Origin: Cystobasidium ongulense
Taxonomy: Eukaryota; Basidiomycota; Cystobasidiomycetes; Cystobasidiales; Cystobasidiaceae
DNA: 64,000 nt
Reading direction: 5' to 3'
NCBI GenBank assembly: GCA_022835595.1
Contig: BQUP01000001.1
Span: 2,666,001-2,730,000 of the forward strand
Part shown: positions 34,061 to 44,200 of the stretch, piece after piece
How positions within the stretch are numbered: the stretch's first letter is position 1
Layout: every line of letters begins with the position of its first letter
Notes under the pieces: generated by a model
Seen by the model: the letters and a program-made list of their open reading frames with translations, nothing else
What the model was told of the DNA's origin: nothing
Database searches by the model: none
Program-made: the position numbers and the translations under genes

Positions 34061-37000
34061 ATGGAGGACCAAGATCATCATGCCACAGCTGTTCAAGCAG
34101 AGGGACGCAAGCCGTCAACAGGGCAGTCATCTGGCTTCAAGCTGCCCCCTCCTACAGCTGCAACAGTTGCGTCCTCTGGCTTCAAGCTTCCTCCACCCAC
34201 ACCTGTGGGCCAGTCAGACGATTTTCAGCCGCTTCCAGCAGAGTACACAGATGCAGGCGCCTCAGTGCCATTGCCACCCCCAACCGGCCTGACGGGGCAA
34301 ATCGAGCCTGGAGATAGAGATTCTGGGATGTTTACATTCAGTAGACCTGGAACAAGAGCAGGAAATTCGAGTTATTACGCTGCACCTGGATCTCGCTTGA
34401 ATACGGGATATGGGTTCGGCTACGGCAGTGATGGCTCGCGATTAAATACCATGGCAGGCGGTAGACCCCTTACAGCGTTCGCAATACCAGAAGAGCATGC
34501 TGGTTTTGACTCAACAGTATCTCCAGCTGCTGCATACGCCGCCGCACATCGCGATGGACAGCCGTACTTGCCGCCAACACGCGGATCCTTGAGGACACCA
34601 GTCATCGAGCTGGACGAGAGGATGCAGAGCGCTATTAGCAGGCTTAGCGGAGGCGACGAGCTCGATGACGAAATGAGCTCTCCCAACGGATCTGGGAAAA
34701 CCGAGTTCGAGTAAGCTTGACTAAATTTGCCCAAGGTTATAAGAACGAGAGAATAGCCAAAACTGACCAACTTGTCTCGCTTTCGCTCGATGTAGAGTGT
34801 ATGGAGCCGATGGAAGACCTCTATCACGCATGTACGATGGGGAGCAAGACGACATGTACAAGCTGGAACAGATGCCAGACACGCTCGAAGGGCAGGATCC
34901 TGACAATTTCTTTGAAGACGAAGAAGACTCTCCTTATCCAGAAGTTCGAGCGAGTGTTAGCAATTTCGACGATCCGGAGATGCCTTGCCTAACCTTCAGA
35001 GCTATATTGTTGGGCGTCACGTTCACACTTCTCGGAGCTGCGGCGAACACTTACTTCTACCTCCGTTATCCTGCACCACTGCTTACTCCGATCGTGGTGC
35101 AAATCATCACTTATCCTTTAGGTGCGGGACTGGCTCGTATCTTGCCCGTCACCTTGTACGACACTCCAAAATGGCTCCAGAAAATGGGCGCTTCGTCCTA
35201 CTGGTCTCTCAATCCCGGTCCGTTCAACATCAAGGAGCACACCGTCATAATTATCATGGCAAATGTCGGCATCGCGCCCTCGTTCACGCAAAGCATGCTC
35301 CTGGCATTAGACAAATTCTACGAGATCAAGACAGGTTTCGGCTATGATATCCTACTGCTCCTAAGCGTCAATACCGTCGGTTTCTCGTTTGCTGGTTTCT
35401 GCAGAAGATTCCTTATCTGGCCTGCAGCGCTAATCTGGCCTCAGACGCTTGTGACATGCACCCTCCTGAATACCTTCCATGCTGAGGACGATGATGCCGC
35501 GAGTGGTTCACTCACTCGGTACCGCTATTTTCTTTACGTCTTCTTCGGCGCCCTGGTGTGGTACATCGTTCCTGGGTATCTCTTCATCGGACTCTCAGCT
35601 TTCTCGTGGGTGTGTTGGATTGCGCCAAGTACGTGTTCGTCTCCACCGTGTTCTGAGCAACACACGCTCATGGACATTACATCCCTATAACAGCCAACCC
35701 GGTCGTGAATCAGCTCTTCGGCATAGTAACAGGCTTAGGCATGAGCAGCATCACCTTTGATTGGTCGCAGATTGCGTACATTGGATCGCCTCTCATTGTG
35801 CCATGGTGGGCCATCGCAAATATCTTTGTGGGCTTCATCGTCCTCATCTGGCTCTTCGCTCCCATCATGTATTACACCAATGTCAGTCTCTCACCGTCTT
35901 TGCGCGTGAGGGGTCTATACTGAACTTTCTCCGCGAATACACAGACATGGGATCTGGCGTATCTTCCAATCTCGGTAAACGCGGTTTTCGACCGCTATGG
36001 ATCAGAGTACAACGTCTCTGCTGTGCTCACCCCTGACCTGCGACTGGATGTAGATGCATATGCGGCATATTCTCCTATGTTCTTCCCTTCCACATATACG
36101 GCGATTTACGCCTTAGCTTTTGCGTTAGCGACCTCGTCACTAGTGCACACCGTTCTCTACTACGGCCCGACCATGTGGCAGACGTTCGGCGACATACAGA
36201 AGGCCAAGACCGATGTTCACGCAAAGCTCATGTCAGCCTATCCGGACGTTCCAAACTGGTGGTACGCTGTCACTTTCGTCGCATGTGCGGCGTTTTCTAT
36301 CGGATTTGTGGAGGTACGCCAAAGCAGACAGACGTTCGCGCGAGGGACATGCTAATCCATGCATCTTTCCCTCCCAGGGATACGACACCGGACTTCCTGT
36401 TTGGGGCCTGCTATTAGCAGGCCTTGTCGTCGCAGTGTACATCATCCCGGGAGGGTACATATATGCGTTGTCATCACAAGCTGTACGTATATGCCCCCTT
36501 AAGTAGACTGCTGTAGACTGACGTGGCTCTTCACAGCTTACCGTGAACATTATTGCCGAGATCATCCCTAGCTACCTGTTCCGCGGTCAGCCTGTGGTAA
36601 ACATGGTAAGCCCAGGACATGACACTAACATCACTCTTCACCACTGATTCTTGCTGTAGCTTTTCAAGGCATTTACTGTTAACTCACTCCAACTAGGGCT
36701 TTATTATATACAAGATCTTAAATTAGGTCATTACATGAAGGTTCCACCTCGTGTGACATTTTCCGGTATGCTCGTCATTTGGTTCTAGGGTGCATAAACT
36801 GACAACATGGATACATAGTCCAAATCACCGCCACGGTCCTGGCTGCCTTCGTACAGGCCGGCATGAAGGAAGGTCTCTTGAAAGGGGTGCCCGATCTCTG
36901 TTCCCCAGACCAGGCAGCCGGATTGTCTTGTCCCACCACAAGAGCGATATTCAATTCCTCAATCGTCTGGTGAGTTGAAGCTGTTATTTTGTTGGCCGAG

Positions 37001-37633
37001 TAGACTGTCTGACACTTGCATACCAGGGGTCTTATTGGCGCGCAACGCATTTTCGGAGATGGATCGCCTTATTCTGCCTTGCTCTGGGCTCTGCTCGTCG
37101 GCGCTGCGCTACCATGCATTTTCTGGGTGATGAGCCGATACTTCAAAGCCCGGTGGCTTCGCCTTGTCAATATTCCTGTCATGCTCTCAGGTCTGGTACT
37201 TATTCCTCAAGCTACTGGCCTCAACTATGCGTCTTGGTTCATCCTAGGGTTCATCTTCCGTAAGGCTTCCCTTCCACCGGATGTCATGTGTAGGCTATGA
37301 GCACTGAACCTTCTACTGCACTCAGAATTTGTGTTGCGGCGGTACCGCTTCCGCTGGTGGTCCAAATTCAGTTTCATTACCTCGGCTGGCTTGGATTCTG
37401 GCACCGTCATCAGTACTTTGCTGGTCTTCTTTGCCCTACAACTACCAAAGAATGGTGGGCTACGCTTGAACTGGTGGGGGAATCTCGTGTATAGAAATAC
37501 ATACGATTGGCTTGGGTACCCTTACAAACTACCGTACGTTCAGCTGGCTTGTGTTTACTAAAAATGCCGCTCTTTTGCTGACTTTTATCTTGACAGGCCT
37601 GAGGAAGGATTTGGACGTCCGACTTGGCACTGA
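34061..37633 (+). CDS. Oligopeptide transporter, OPT family (copy 1)
   Basis: Proton-coupled plasma-membrane importer of small peptides. Eleven exons (34061-34710, 34796-35628, 35694-35881, 35945-36313, 36378-36482, 36537-36605, 36660-36765, 36819-36969, 37027-37259, 37326-37533, 37597-37633) give 982 residues. A 270-residue cytosolic N-terminus is Pro/Gly/Ser-rich and ends EDEEDSPYPEVRASVSN. The transport core follows: DDPEMPCLTFRAILLG, WSLNPGPFNIKEHTVI (OPT signature NPGPFNIKEH), FGYDILLLLSVNTVGFSFAG, LIWPQTLVTCTLLNTFHAED, GLGMSSITFDWSQIAYIGSP, VPNWWYAVTF, QDLKLGHYMKVPPR, VPDLCSPDQ and NYASWFILGFIF. It ends PPEEGFGRPTWH. Six consecutive internal exons have exactly the same lengths as in the convergent paralogue. 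The substrate is not readable from sequence; the Kex2-type peptide gene lies 416 bp downstream. Confidence 0.93.
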
Positions 37634-38049
37634 ATGCGAGCATGTTAGTATGTTCAAATGCCATAGATGCGTATTTGCAGGGTGCACGTTCCGGGACAAT
37701 TAGTTCAAGTGTAACACAGAGTATGCGGAAATTCAGAATAATAATAAAGAAGTTTTACTGTAAGGAAAAGTGTTGTGTTTTTGTGATGGGTATGATGAAA
37801 ATATCATATTGTAAAAGACAGCGAGCAGCGTATGATGGAATAAAAACAGCACTTCCACCATCGCTCCGCAAGAAGAGCATTTGGCAGCGTGGATCGTTCC
37901 AAGTTCGTTCAGGGAGGATATCAATGCACATGACTGAAGCAATCTTTTACTAATCATAAGCACATATCATAGACAAGAGTGTGGTGTTTGTGAACCCGGA
38001 GTGGGCATAGGTCGTTGTAGCGCATTAAACTCAATAGAGCTCGAGGCGT
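37634..38049. other. Intergenic region between OPT copy 1 and the peptide precursor
   Basis: About 416 bp between two convergent stops. It is A/T-richer than its surroundings and contains only short open stretches without support. It presumably holds both 3' untranslated regions. Confidence 0.4.
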
Positions 38050-38989
38050 CTACCAACCGGGGCCTCGACTGTAATTCAAAACCATCAGCGACAATTGAGA
38101 AGACTTGGTGTAACAAGCAGCGACTCACCCCCATCCTCCTCGGACAACGGGTGTTGTAGATGGCTCCTCGTCACGCTTCCAGCCTGGTCCTCGTCTGTAA
38201 CAAATGAAGAACACGATTAGGACGATGTGAGTGAGACTCGTGTAGGTATGCTAGAAGGGATTTGCGTACCCCCATCCTCCTCGTACGACAGGAGTTGTTG
38301 CTGGCTCTTCGTCGCGTTTCCAGCCAGGGCCACGGCTGAGAATAGATGTTCGTCAACAAAGCTGTCAATTGGCATAATGCTTGATATTTACTCACCCCCA
38401 TCCTCCTCGGACGACAGGAGTTGTTGCTGGTTCCTCGTCACGCTTCCAGCCAGGGCCACGGCTGCAGAGTGAGCAGGTACATGTCAACCAAAGCCCTCAT
38501 CTGGCGGGTTTTCATTATCATAGACGTGTTTGACTCACCCCCAGCCACCTCGCACAACTGGGGTTGTGGTGGCATCATCGGCTTCGGCACGCTTCCATCC
38601 GGGGCCACGGCTAGATAGCTAGGATCAGTACAACGATTCCTGCATACATAGTGTAGAAGGAAATGCTTACCCCCAGCCACCTCTAACTACTGGTGTAGTG
38701 GTAGGTGTAGCATCGTCGCGCTTCCATCCGGGACCACGTCTATCGATCACGATCCAGTCAGCTGCTGCGTGATATGCGGGAAAGACGCTCGTAGGTGCGA
38801 CTCACCCCCAGCCTCCTCTAACAGCGACAGAGGTAGTCGTAGAGTCGTCTCGCTCCTGTTGCCAAAAAAGGGCGGTCAGTGCTTGTCGCCGTGCTGCTCA
38901 TCCCGGAAAAGGAAAGAGCCTACCTCGATGACGGGGGCAGCGAGAACGGAAGCAACGAGCCCGAAGAGGGCAGCGACGGCGAGCTTCAT
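38050..38989 (-). CDS. Secreted Kex2-processed repeat peptide precursor (pheromone / quorum-peptide-like)
   Basis: Eight exons (38924-38989, 38806-38855, 38671-38739, 38539-38610, 38396-38461, 38270-38335, 38129-38194, 38050-38068) join in phase to 157 residues. MKLAVAALFGLVASVLA is a clear signal peptide. Six copies follow of the core VRGGWGRGPGW, five of them followed by Lys-Arg. Each is preceded by an acidic/Thr-Pro spacer (DDATPTTTPV, AEADDATTTPV, DEEPATTPV twice, DEEPSTTPV; the first is ERDDSTTTSVA). The last copy ends in Trp directly at the TAG, so Kex2 plus carboxypeptidase trimming would give identical Trp-ended peptides from all copies. All internal introns are phase 2 and fall inside the Gly codon of W-G|R, so each middle exon is one repeat unit. 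There is no Cys and no CaaX box, so this is neither a disulfide nor a farnesylated pheromone. Function is unproven. Confidence 0.85.
38129..38855 (-). repeat. Array of exon-intron repeat units in the peptide precursor
   Basis: Six tandem units of about 126-143 bp, each an exon of 50-72 nt plus an intron of 60-77 nt (unit starts at 38129, 38270, 38396, 38539, 38671, 38806). The exons at 38396-38461 and 38270-38335 differ at five positions, all synonymous, while introns have diverged far more. The pattern is internal tandem duplication of an exon-intron module kept under protein-level selection. Confidence 0.85.
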
Positions 38990-41282
38990 TTTGCAATATG
39001 GGTTCTCTTCTGTACGAGTGGTTTAACGAATGTTCTTCTTTCCTTGGGAGTAGTAGCGGAAATGGGTGGAGATGAGGGAAGCGAAGTCAAGAAGCAACGA
39101 ATGCTCTGGGTTAAGCGTTCTCGCTAGCTTGAGGAGCCAGCTTTCTCAGCGTTAATTTTCCCCAGCGAACCGCGAGTGGCCCTCAAGTTTCACCAGGCAT
39201 ACCTGGCATGCCGAACACCGTACAAAAGTCTGAAAGTGGCGGGACCGCCGAACACCTCATTTGCCTTTCGATTGGATCACACAGCGTGGCTGCATGGCGA
39301 TTTTTGAGGTAATAAGGTTGGAACAGGTGTACGCTTTGAAACCTTAAAAGACGCGTTCGTGGGCGCCAATCAGTCCATCAATTATCGTTAGCCATGATGT
39401 GTCACCTGAGCAGAGATTTACAAAAAGGAGAAGAACCGCAAGCTTTGAAGATCTCCCTAGCGCGACATATACAGTTTTCACGACCACCATCTTCAATGGA
39501 CAGAGTTCAAGAGGTTCAGCCTCTTTCTAGCCTGGAGTCTGTACTGTACATGGATTGAACCGGGCTGGCTACCATTACCAGAGAAAACCGTTCCGTTACC
39601 GTATACGGTATTTACCGTATCACCCGAAAGCCGCAACCGAAAAGGTCACCCGCGACACGGTCTCAGCTTATCGGATCCAGTTCTTCAGAGCGTGAATGCA
39701 CCGCGTACTTATTAGTAACTACCACAATAATACGGTAGTATCGCCTACCAACTGTGCACCGCAAAGGAATTTCCTGAACCAGGGTAGTTCTCATGATTTG
39801 GGAACCGACGCGTACAGGACCGACAGGACACGGTACCCACATGTCAGCAATAAATTACGGTGCTAGCATCATAATGGGTTCATAATGTGATATCAGCTAC
39901 CAAGATACGGGAGCACTGTGTAGATTTGGTCCAAAGATCATCGAGCACACCACAGCAGTCAATGCGGTCTAACTCACTTTTGGGAAAATTGGTTTGTGCC
40001 GCATTCGCTGTCCGCAGGTGCCAGCATACGGTACGGCAAATCTGTATCCGAAATGACCATTGAGAGAGGCTACATAATGCGGTGTCAGGTAGGTCCCTAG
40101 GCATCTGTTAATGATTGGACACGCAAATTCTAATGTTGTTTCCGAAGTCCTCGCTAATCACAAAGAGGGCTCGCATGTGGTATCCTGACCCTAGCACAAG
40201 GCCCCAGGTGCTAGTACCAGTGTCTGGCACTTTATGCCAGCTGTATCTCTGGAGGCAAAGCTGCCCAACTTGCGTTGGTTGCACAAGCATACGGTAGGGT
40301 ACGGTCCCCTTGATACCGTAGAGAAGGCCGCGAGAAAGTCGACTTGTCTTGAAACCTGTATTTGGACTGTAATGCAGTTATTACTGTGGCCACACTCCTG
40401 TTTGGCTTTTCTGCAGGAAATGCAATGGCATTAAATTTATTGCTGTGCACCATCTGATGCCTGTGACAACTTTAACCTACCAGAATTGCGACAGGTCAAG
40501 TCGAGATTGACGTGTGGTAACCTTCTTCGCCGAAGCGGAGGACCGCTGTCAGCGTGACGGTAACTTAACTTACTTGCTCGCGTCAGAAACGTCACGCCCC
40601 GCAGTACAATCGAAGTGATCGTACCCAGCCCGGTATCAGATACCGGAGTAATGAATGGATGGCATGGAATGGCGTGCGCCACCACAGCGTGGGCTCCGTC
40701 CAGAGTCCATGATTCAGCGCAAAGACGCTTCCGGTGCGCTTCGCACGGCTGCGGCTTGCATGCACCATTTCTGGGGTCGCAAGATTTGTAAATCGTCTCG
40801 TCACTGGCTGTGCTGCAGCATGAATACCGTACAGTAACACTCTAATTTGACCATATAGCGGCCATCGAACAAGTCAAGTTCTTCAGCTATGCCCTTGCAG
40901 AATGAAAGAGTCCGCAGGAGCAGCTTACAAGTGTGTTTGTTCGGCACTACTAATTTCACTTTTCGAATTTTGGAACTCCAAGTTCTCGTTGCTATTTGTA
41001 GGGACGCGCTAACACCTGCTTGTCAGACTCTGTTTCGAGCTTGTTCCGAAACCTTTCAGGTTGCATTTGTTGAGCATTTGTGGCCCTTCTAGACTAGGAG
41101 ATTTCGTAATACAATACATCTTCCCAAAGGTCCGCTCGTACCGCATGAAAACCGAGACAGCCGGAACGTCGCAAAGAAGGACCATCTTGCCTCTAACACA
41201 GTGATAGCAGCGAGAAAAACAGATAGAGAAGGCTATTGTGGAGACTGGTAACAAAAACTGTTTCGACAGTTGTTTCCATAAC
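38990..41282. other. 2.3 kb gene-poor region between peptide precursor and OPT copy 2
   Basis: No supported gene. The first about 300 bp upstream of 38989 should be the peptide-gene promoter. From about 39598 to 40830 the heptamer TACCGTA or its complement TACGGTA recurs unusually often (listed separately). Short open stretches on both strands are unsupported. No terminal repeats, transposase-like reading or tRNA signature was noticed. Confidence 0.5.
39598..40830. repeat. Cluster of TACCGTA / TACGGTA heptamers
   Basis: The heptamer appears about eight times in 1.2 kb: three overlapping or adjacent copies at about 39598-39620 (palindromic TACCGTATACGGTA followed by TTACCGTAT), then near 39731, 40026, 40290, 40314 and 40825, with several near-matches (GGTACGG, CACGGTA) between. 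A given heptamer pair is expected about once per 8 kb, and I noticed only scattered copies elsewhere in the window. It could be a transcription-factor site cluster or the remains of a diverged repeat. Confidence 0.5.
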
Positions 41283-44200
41283 TTATGACCATGCTGTTGG
41301 GCCGAAACCTGCTTCAGGAGGTGCTGGACGCAAGGGTCGTCAATCATGGCAGATACTCGCGCAAAGAGAGACGCAGCGAATGACTCACTTTTGAAACTTA
41401 TGCCTTCCCAATCCGCCGTCTTCTTGTAAACATTGTTACCCCACCAGTCCCTAGAAACAATTTTCAAGTGTCAATACGTGTTCTGCTGGACATAATACGC
41501 AAGTACACTATACTAACGGTTGCAGGTTTCCAGCTTTTGGCAGCTGTAGCGTAAGGAAGAAGAAGAAACCCCCCAAGATTGTTCCGCTTTCCAATCCTGC
41601 TGAAGTGATGAAACAAAATTTTGACCACCATCGGAAGCGGAATCGTCGGAGTACATATTCTGTGCAAAGTGCGAGGGCCCGCAAGCAATATCAATACAGC
41701 CTCTTATTTAGCCAGAGTTGGCCAAGCGACTTACGGAACACGAACCCCACAAGAAACCACGACGAGTAGTTGATCCCCGTTCCAGGTGGAATGTACGAGG
41801 CGCCATTCAAGAGGACGGGGATGTTGACATATCTGACCCAAGATCGAGGATAGCGGCGGCTAAGCAGGTAGAATGGGATGGGCAAGAACGCTCCTACAAT
41901 AGTGAAGTAGAGGAGTGGATGATAAATAGAGTTTCGGCCGAAGAAACGGTCTGGTCCTATAGCTCCCCTATGAACACATATTTCCTTCGTTAGCTGAGGG
42001 ACATTCATGTTCAGCAAGCCATGCTCACCAGATGACCGATGCTTCGAACAGCACGCTCGATATAGGACATACCAAGAGTGATTTCTGGTCCGGGCTACAC
42101 AAATCCGGTATAAAGGTCGTCAATGCCTTCTTGGCTGCAATCTGAGATCCTGATGCTACGAGAATTGAAAAGACCTGAACTGCAAGGGTGATCGTCCTGC
42201 TCAACTCATCTGAACAGCCGTAACTCTCCACCAGAAACTCACCCCCGAATGTTATCCTGGGAGGGATCTTCATGTAATGGCCTAATTTGAGATCTTGCAC
42301 GAAGATTAACGCAGAGTTGAGGGTTTGTATACTGTAGATCTTGAATAGCTACCATTTTTATTGTGGTTAGCAAAGTCTAGCTATGATGGTAACAGCCGGT
42401 CTTACCATATTAGCAATAGGTTTGCCGGGAAGCGCGTAGCCAGGAATCGTCTCGGCGACGAGATTGACAGTAATCTTACAGTCTTCTTGTTAGTGAAAGC
42501 CAGCGTACAATTCAGGAAACACTACGACTCACAATTTGACTCGTTACAGCGTAAATAAAGCCACCTGGTAGAACGTATGCGGCTCCTAACAGGATCGAAA
42601 TTAGGAAGAGCCACACAGGTAGTTGAGTTTCGTATATCTGTATGAGGGGACGCAAATGGTTCATTGACAGTCTGATCAATGGCGCGTGAGCCTGCCTTTA
42701 CCTCTATCAAGGCTATGGCCAAGGAAGTAGACACAACAAAGCTAGCCCAGTACCACCAGTCCGGCACTTCAGGATAGTTCCTCATCAACTTCGCATGCAC
42801 ATCTTCCATTTCCGTATGCGCGTTCTTGTACTTGAGATATATATCTTTCCCGTTGTATATGATGGTATGCACGATAGCAGCGGTCGCCAGAGTGAAGCTG
42901 AGAGCATAGACGGTGGTATAGGTTGTTGACATGAAGAGCATAGAATATTCTTTATAGCCCTCGTCGTTCAGAACGATATCGGCTGATATAACTCGCGAGA
43001 TATTGTAGGGCTGTCCCCAACGGTCGAAATTGCCATTCGCTGAAATAGGCATGTAGGCAAAATTCCATGTCTATGAGTTATTCGACGCTGAAAGTCAGCA
43101 AGATGCGCAGACGTGCTTGAACGTACGCCAACTCACGTTGGTATAGTAGAGTATAGGAACAACAAGCCAGTACAGGAGAGCAAAGCCGAGAAAAATGTTG
43201 CATGCAGCCCACCATGGGCAGATCAAGGGGGAGCCGATATAGGCTATCTGGGACCAGTCAAATGTCAAACCGGACATGCCCAGGCCGGAGACGATGCCGA
43301 ACAGCTGATTGACGACTTTCGCCCGTGGCGCCATCCAGCACACGAAAGAGAAAACGGACAGGGCTTTAAACAGAAATCCTGATTTCCAGGGACATGAGAA
43401 CAAATGATTAGCTCCAGGTTCCCTAAACGATCACGAGAAAGCAAAAAAAACCAAAGAAGCGCCCACCTGGCAGAATATACCACACAGCGGCTGCACTCAT
43501 GACATAGGCGAGGTATTTGAAGCGGGTAAGAGAACCATCTGTTCCATCATCGTCTTCTGCGTGAAAAGTGTTGAAGACTGTACAGATGACCAGGTTTTGC
43601 GGCCATATCAGGGAAGCTGGCCAGACTAGATATCTTCTGCATATGCCTGCAAAGCTGAAACCAATGACGTAGGTGCTGATGCAGCACAACCAGTCGAAAG
43701 TCAAACCTTTGGGAACGCCATAGAACTTGTCCATGGTCAGGCTAAACGCGAGAGAATAAGAACTGTTCAGACTCATGTTTGACATTATGACAATCACGGT
43801 GTGTTCCTTGATATTGAATGGACCAGGGTTGAGGGACCATTCCGAGGGTGCACCAACGAATGTAAGGAAGCGAGACGTTTTGAAAGTTCTGGTTGGAAGG
43901 ATGTATGCAAGAAGCTTGCCAAACGGATAAGTGAGGACTTGTGCGGTAAGAGGGGTGAAATACGGAAAAGGGAACCGAATGCCATTAAAAAATGTGACCA
44001 TACTGCACACGATGACACTCGAGCAGCCAATGTATAGCGCTCTGAATGTGAGACAAGGCATTTCTGGATCATCGATATTCGAGACACTTGCGCGGACCTC
44101 TGGATAGGGCGAATCTTCCTCATCTTCCAGCTCAAAAGGTTGGAACGAGTCTTTCAGACCATCCATTCCAGGTGTACTTCCCACGACTGTCGATTCCATG

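Noticed and set aside
38129-38739. Regularly spaced similar units resembling a CRISPR array
   Set aside because: The units are translated exons with splice sites at their borders, coding for a repeat protein in a eukaryote; the spacers are introns.
38050-38989. Dikaritin (ustiloxin-type) RiPP cluster
   Set aside because: The Kex2 repeat layout fits, but the core lacks Tyr and no DUF3328/UstY-like oxidase, tyrosinase or methyltransferase gene is present in the window.
38050-38989. Farnesylated basidiomycete mating pheromone gene
   Set aside because: Those precursors are short and end in CaaX. This one has a signal peptide, no Cys at all and ends in Trp. No STE3-type receptor was seen nearby.
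39400-40900. Transposon or LTR remnant in the gene-poor region
   Set aside because: No terminal repeats, target duplications or enzyme-like reading frames could be seen; only the heptamer cluster stands out, so it is reported as a motif cluster instead.
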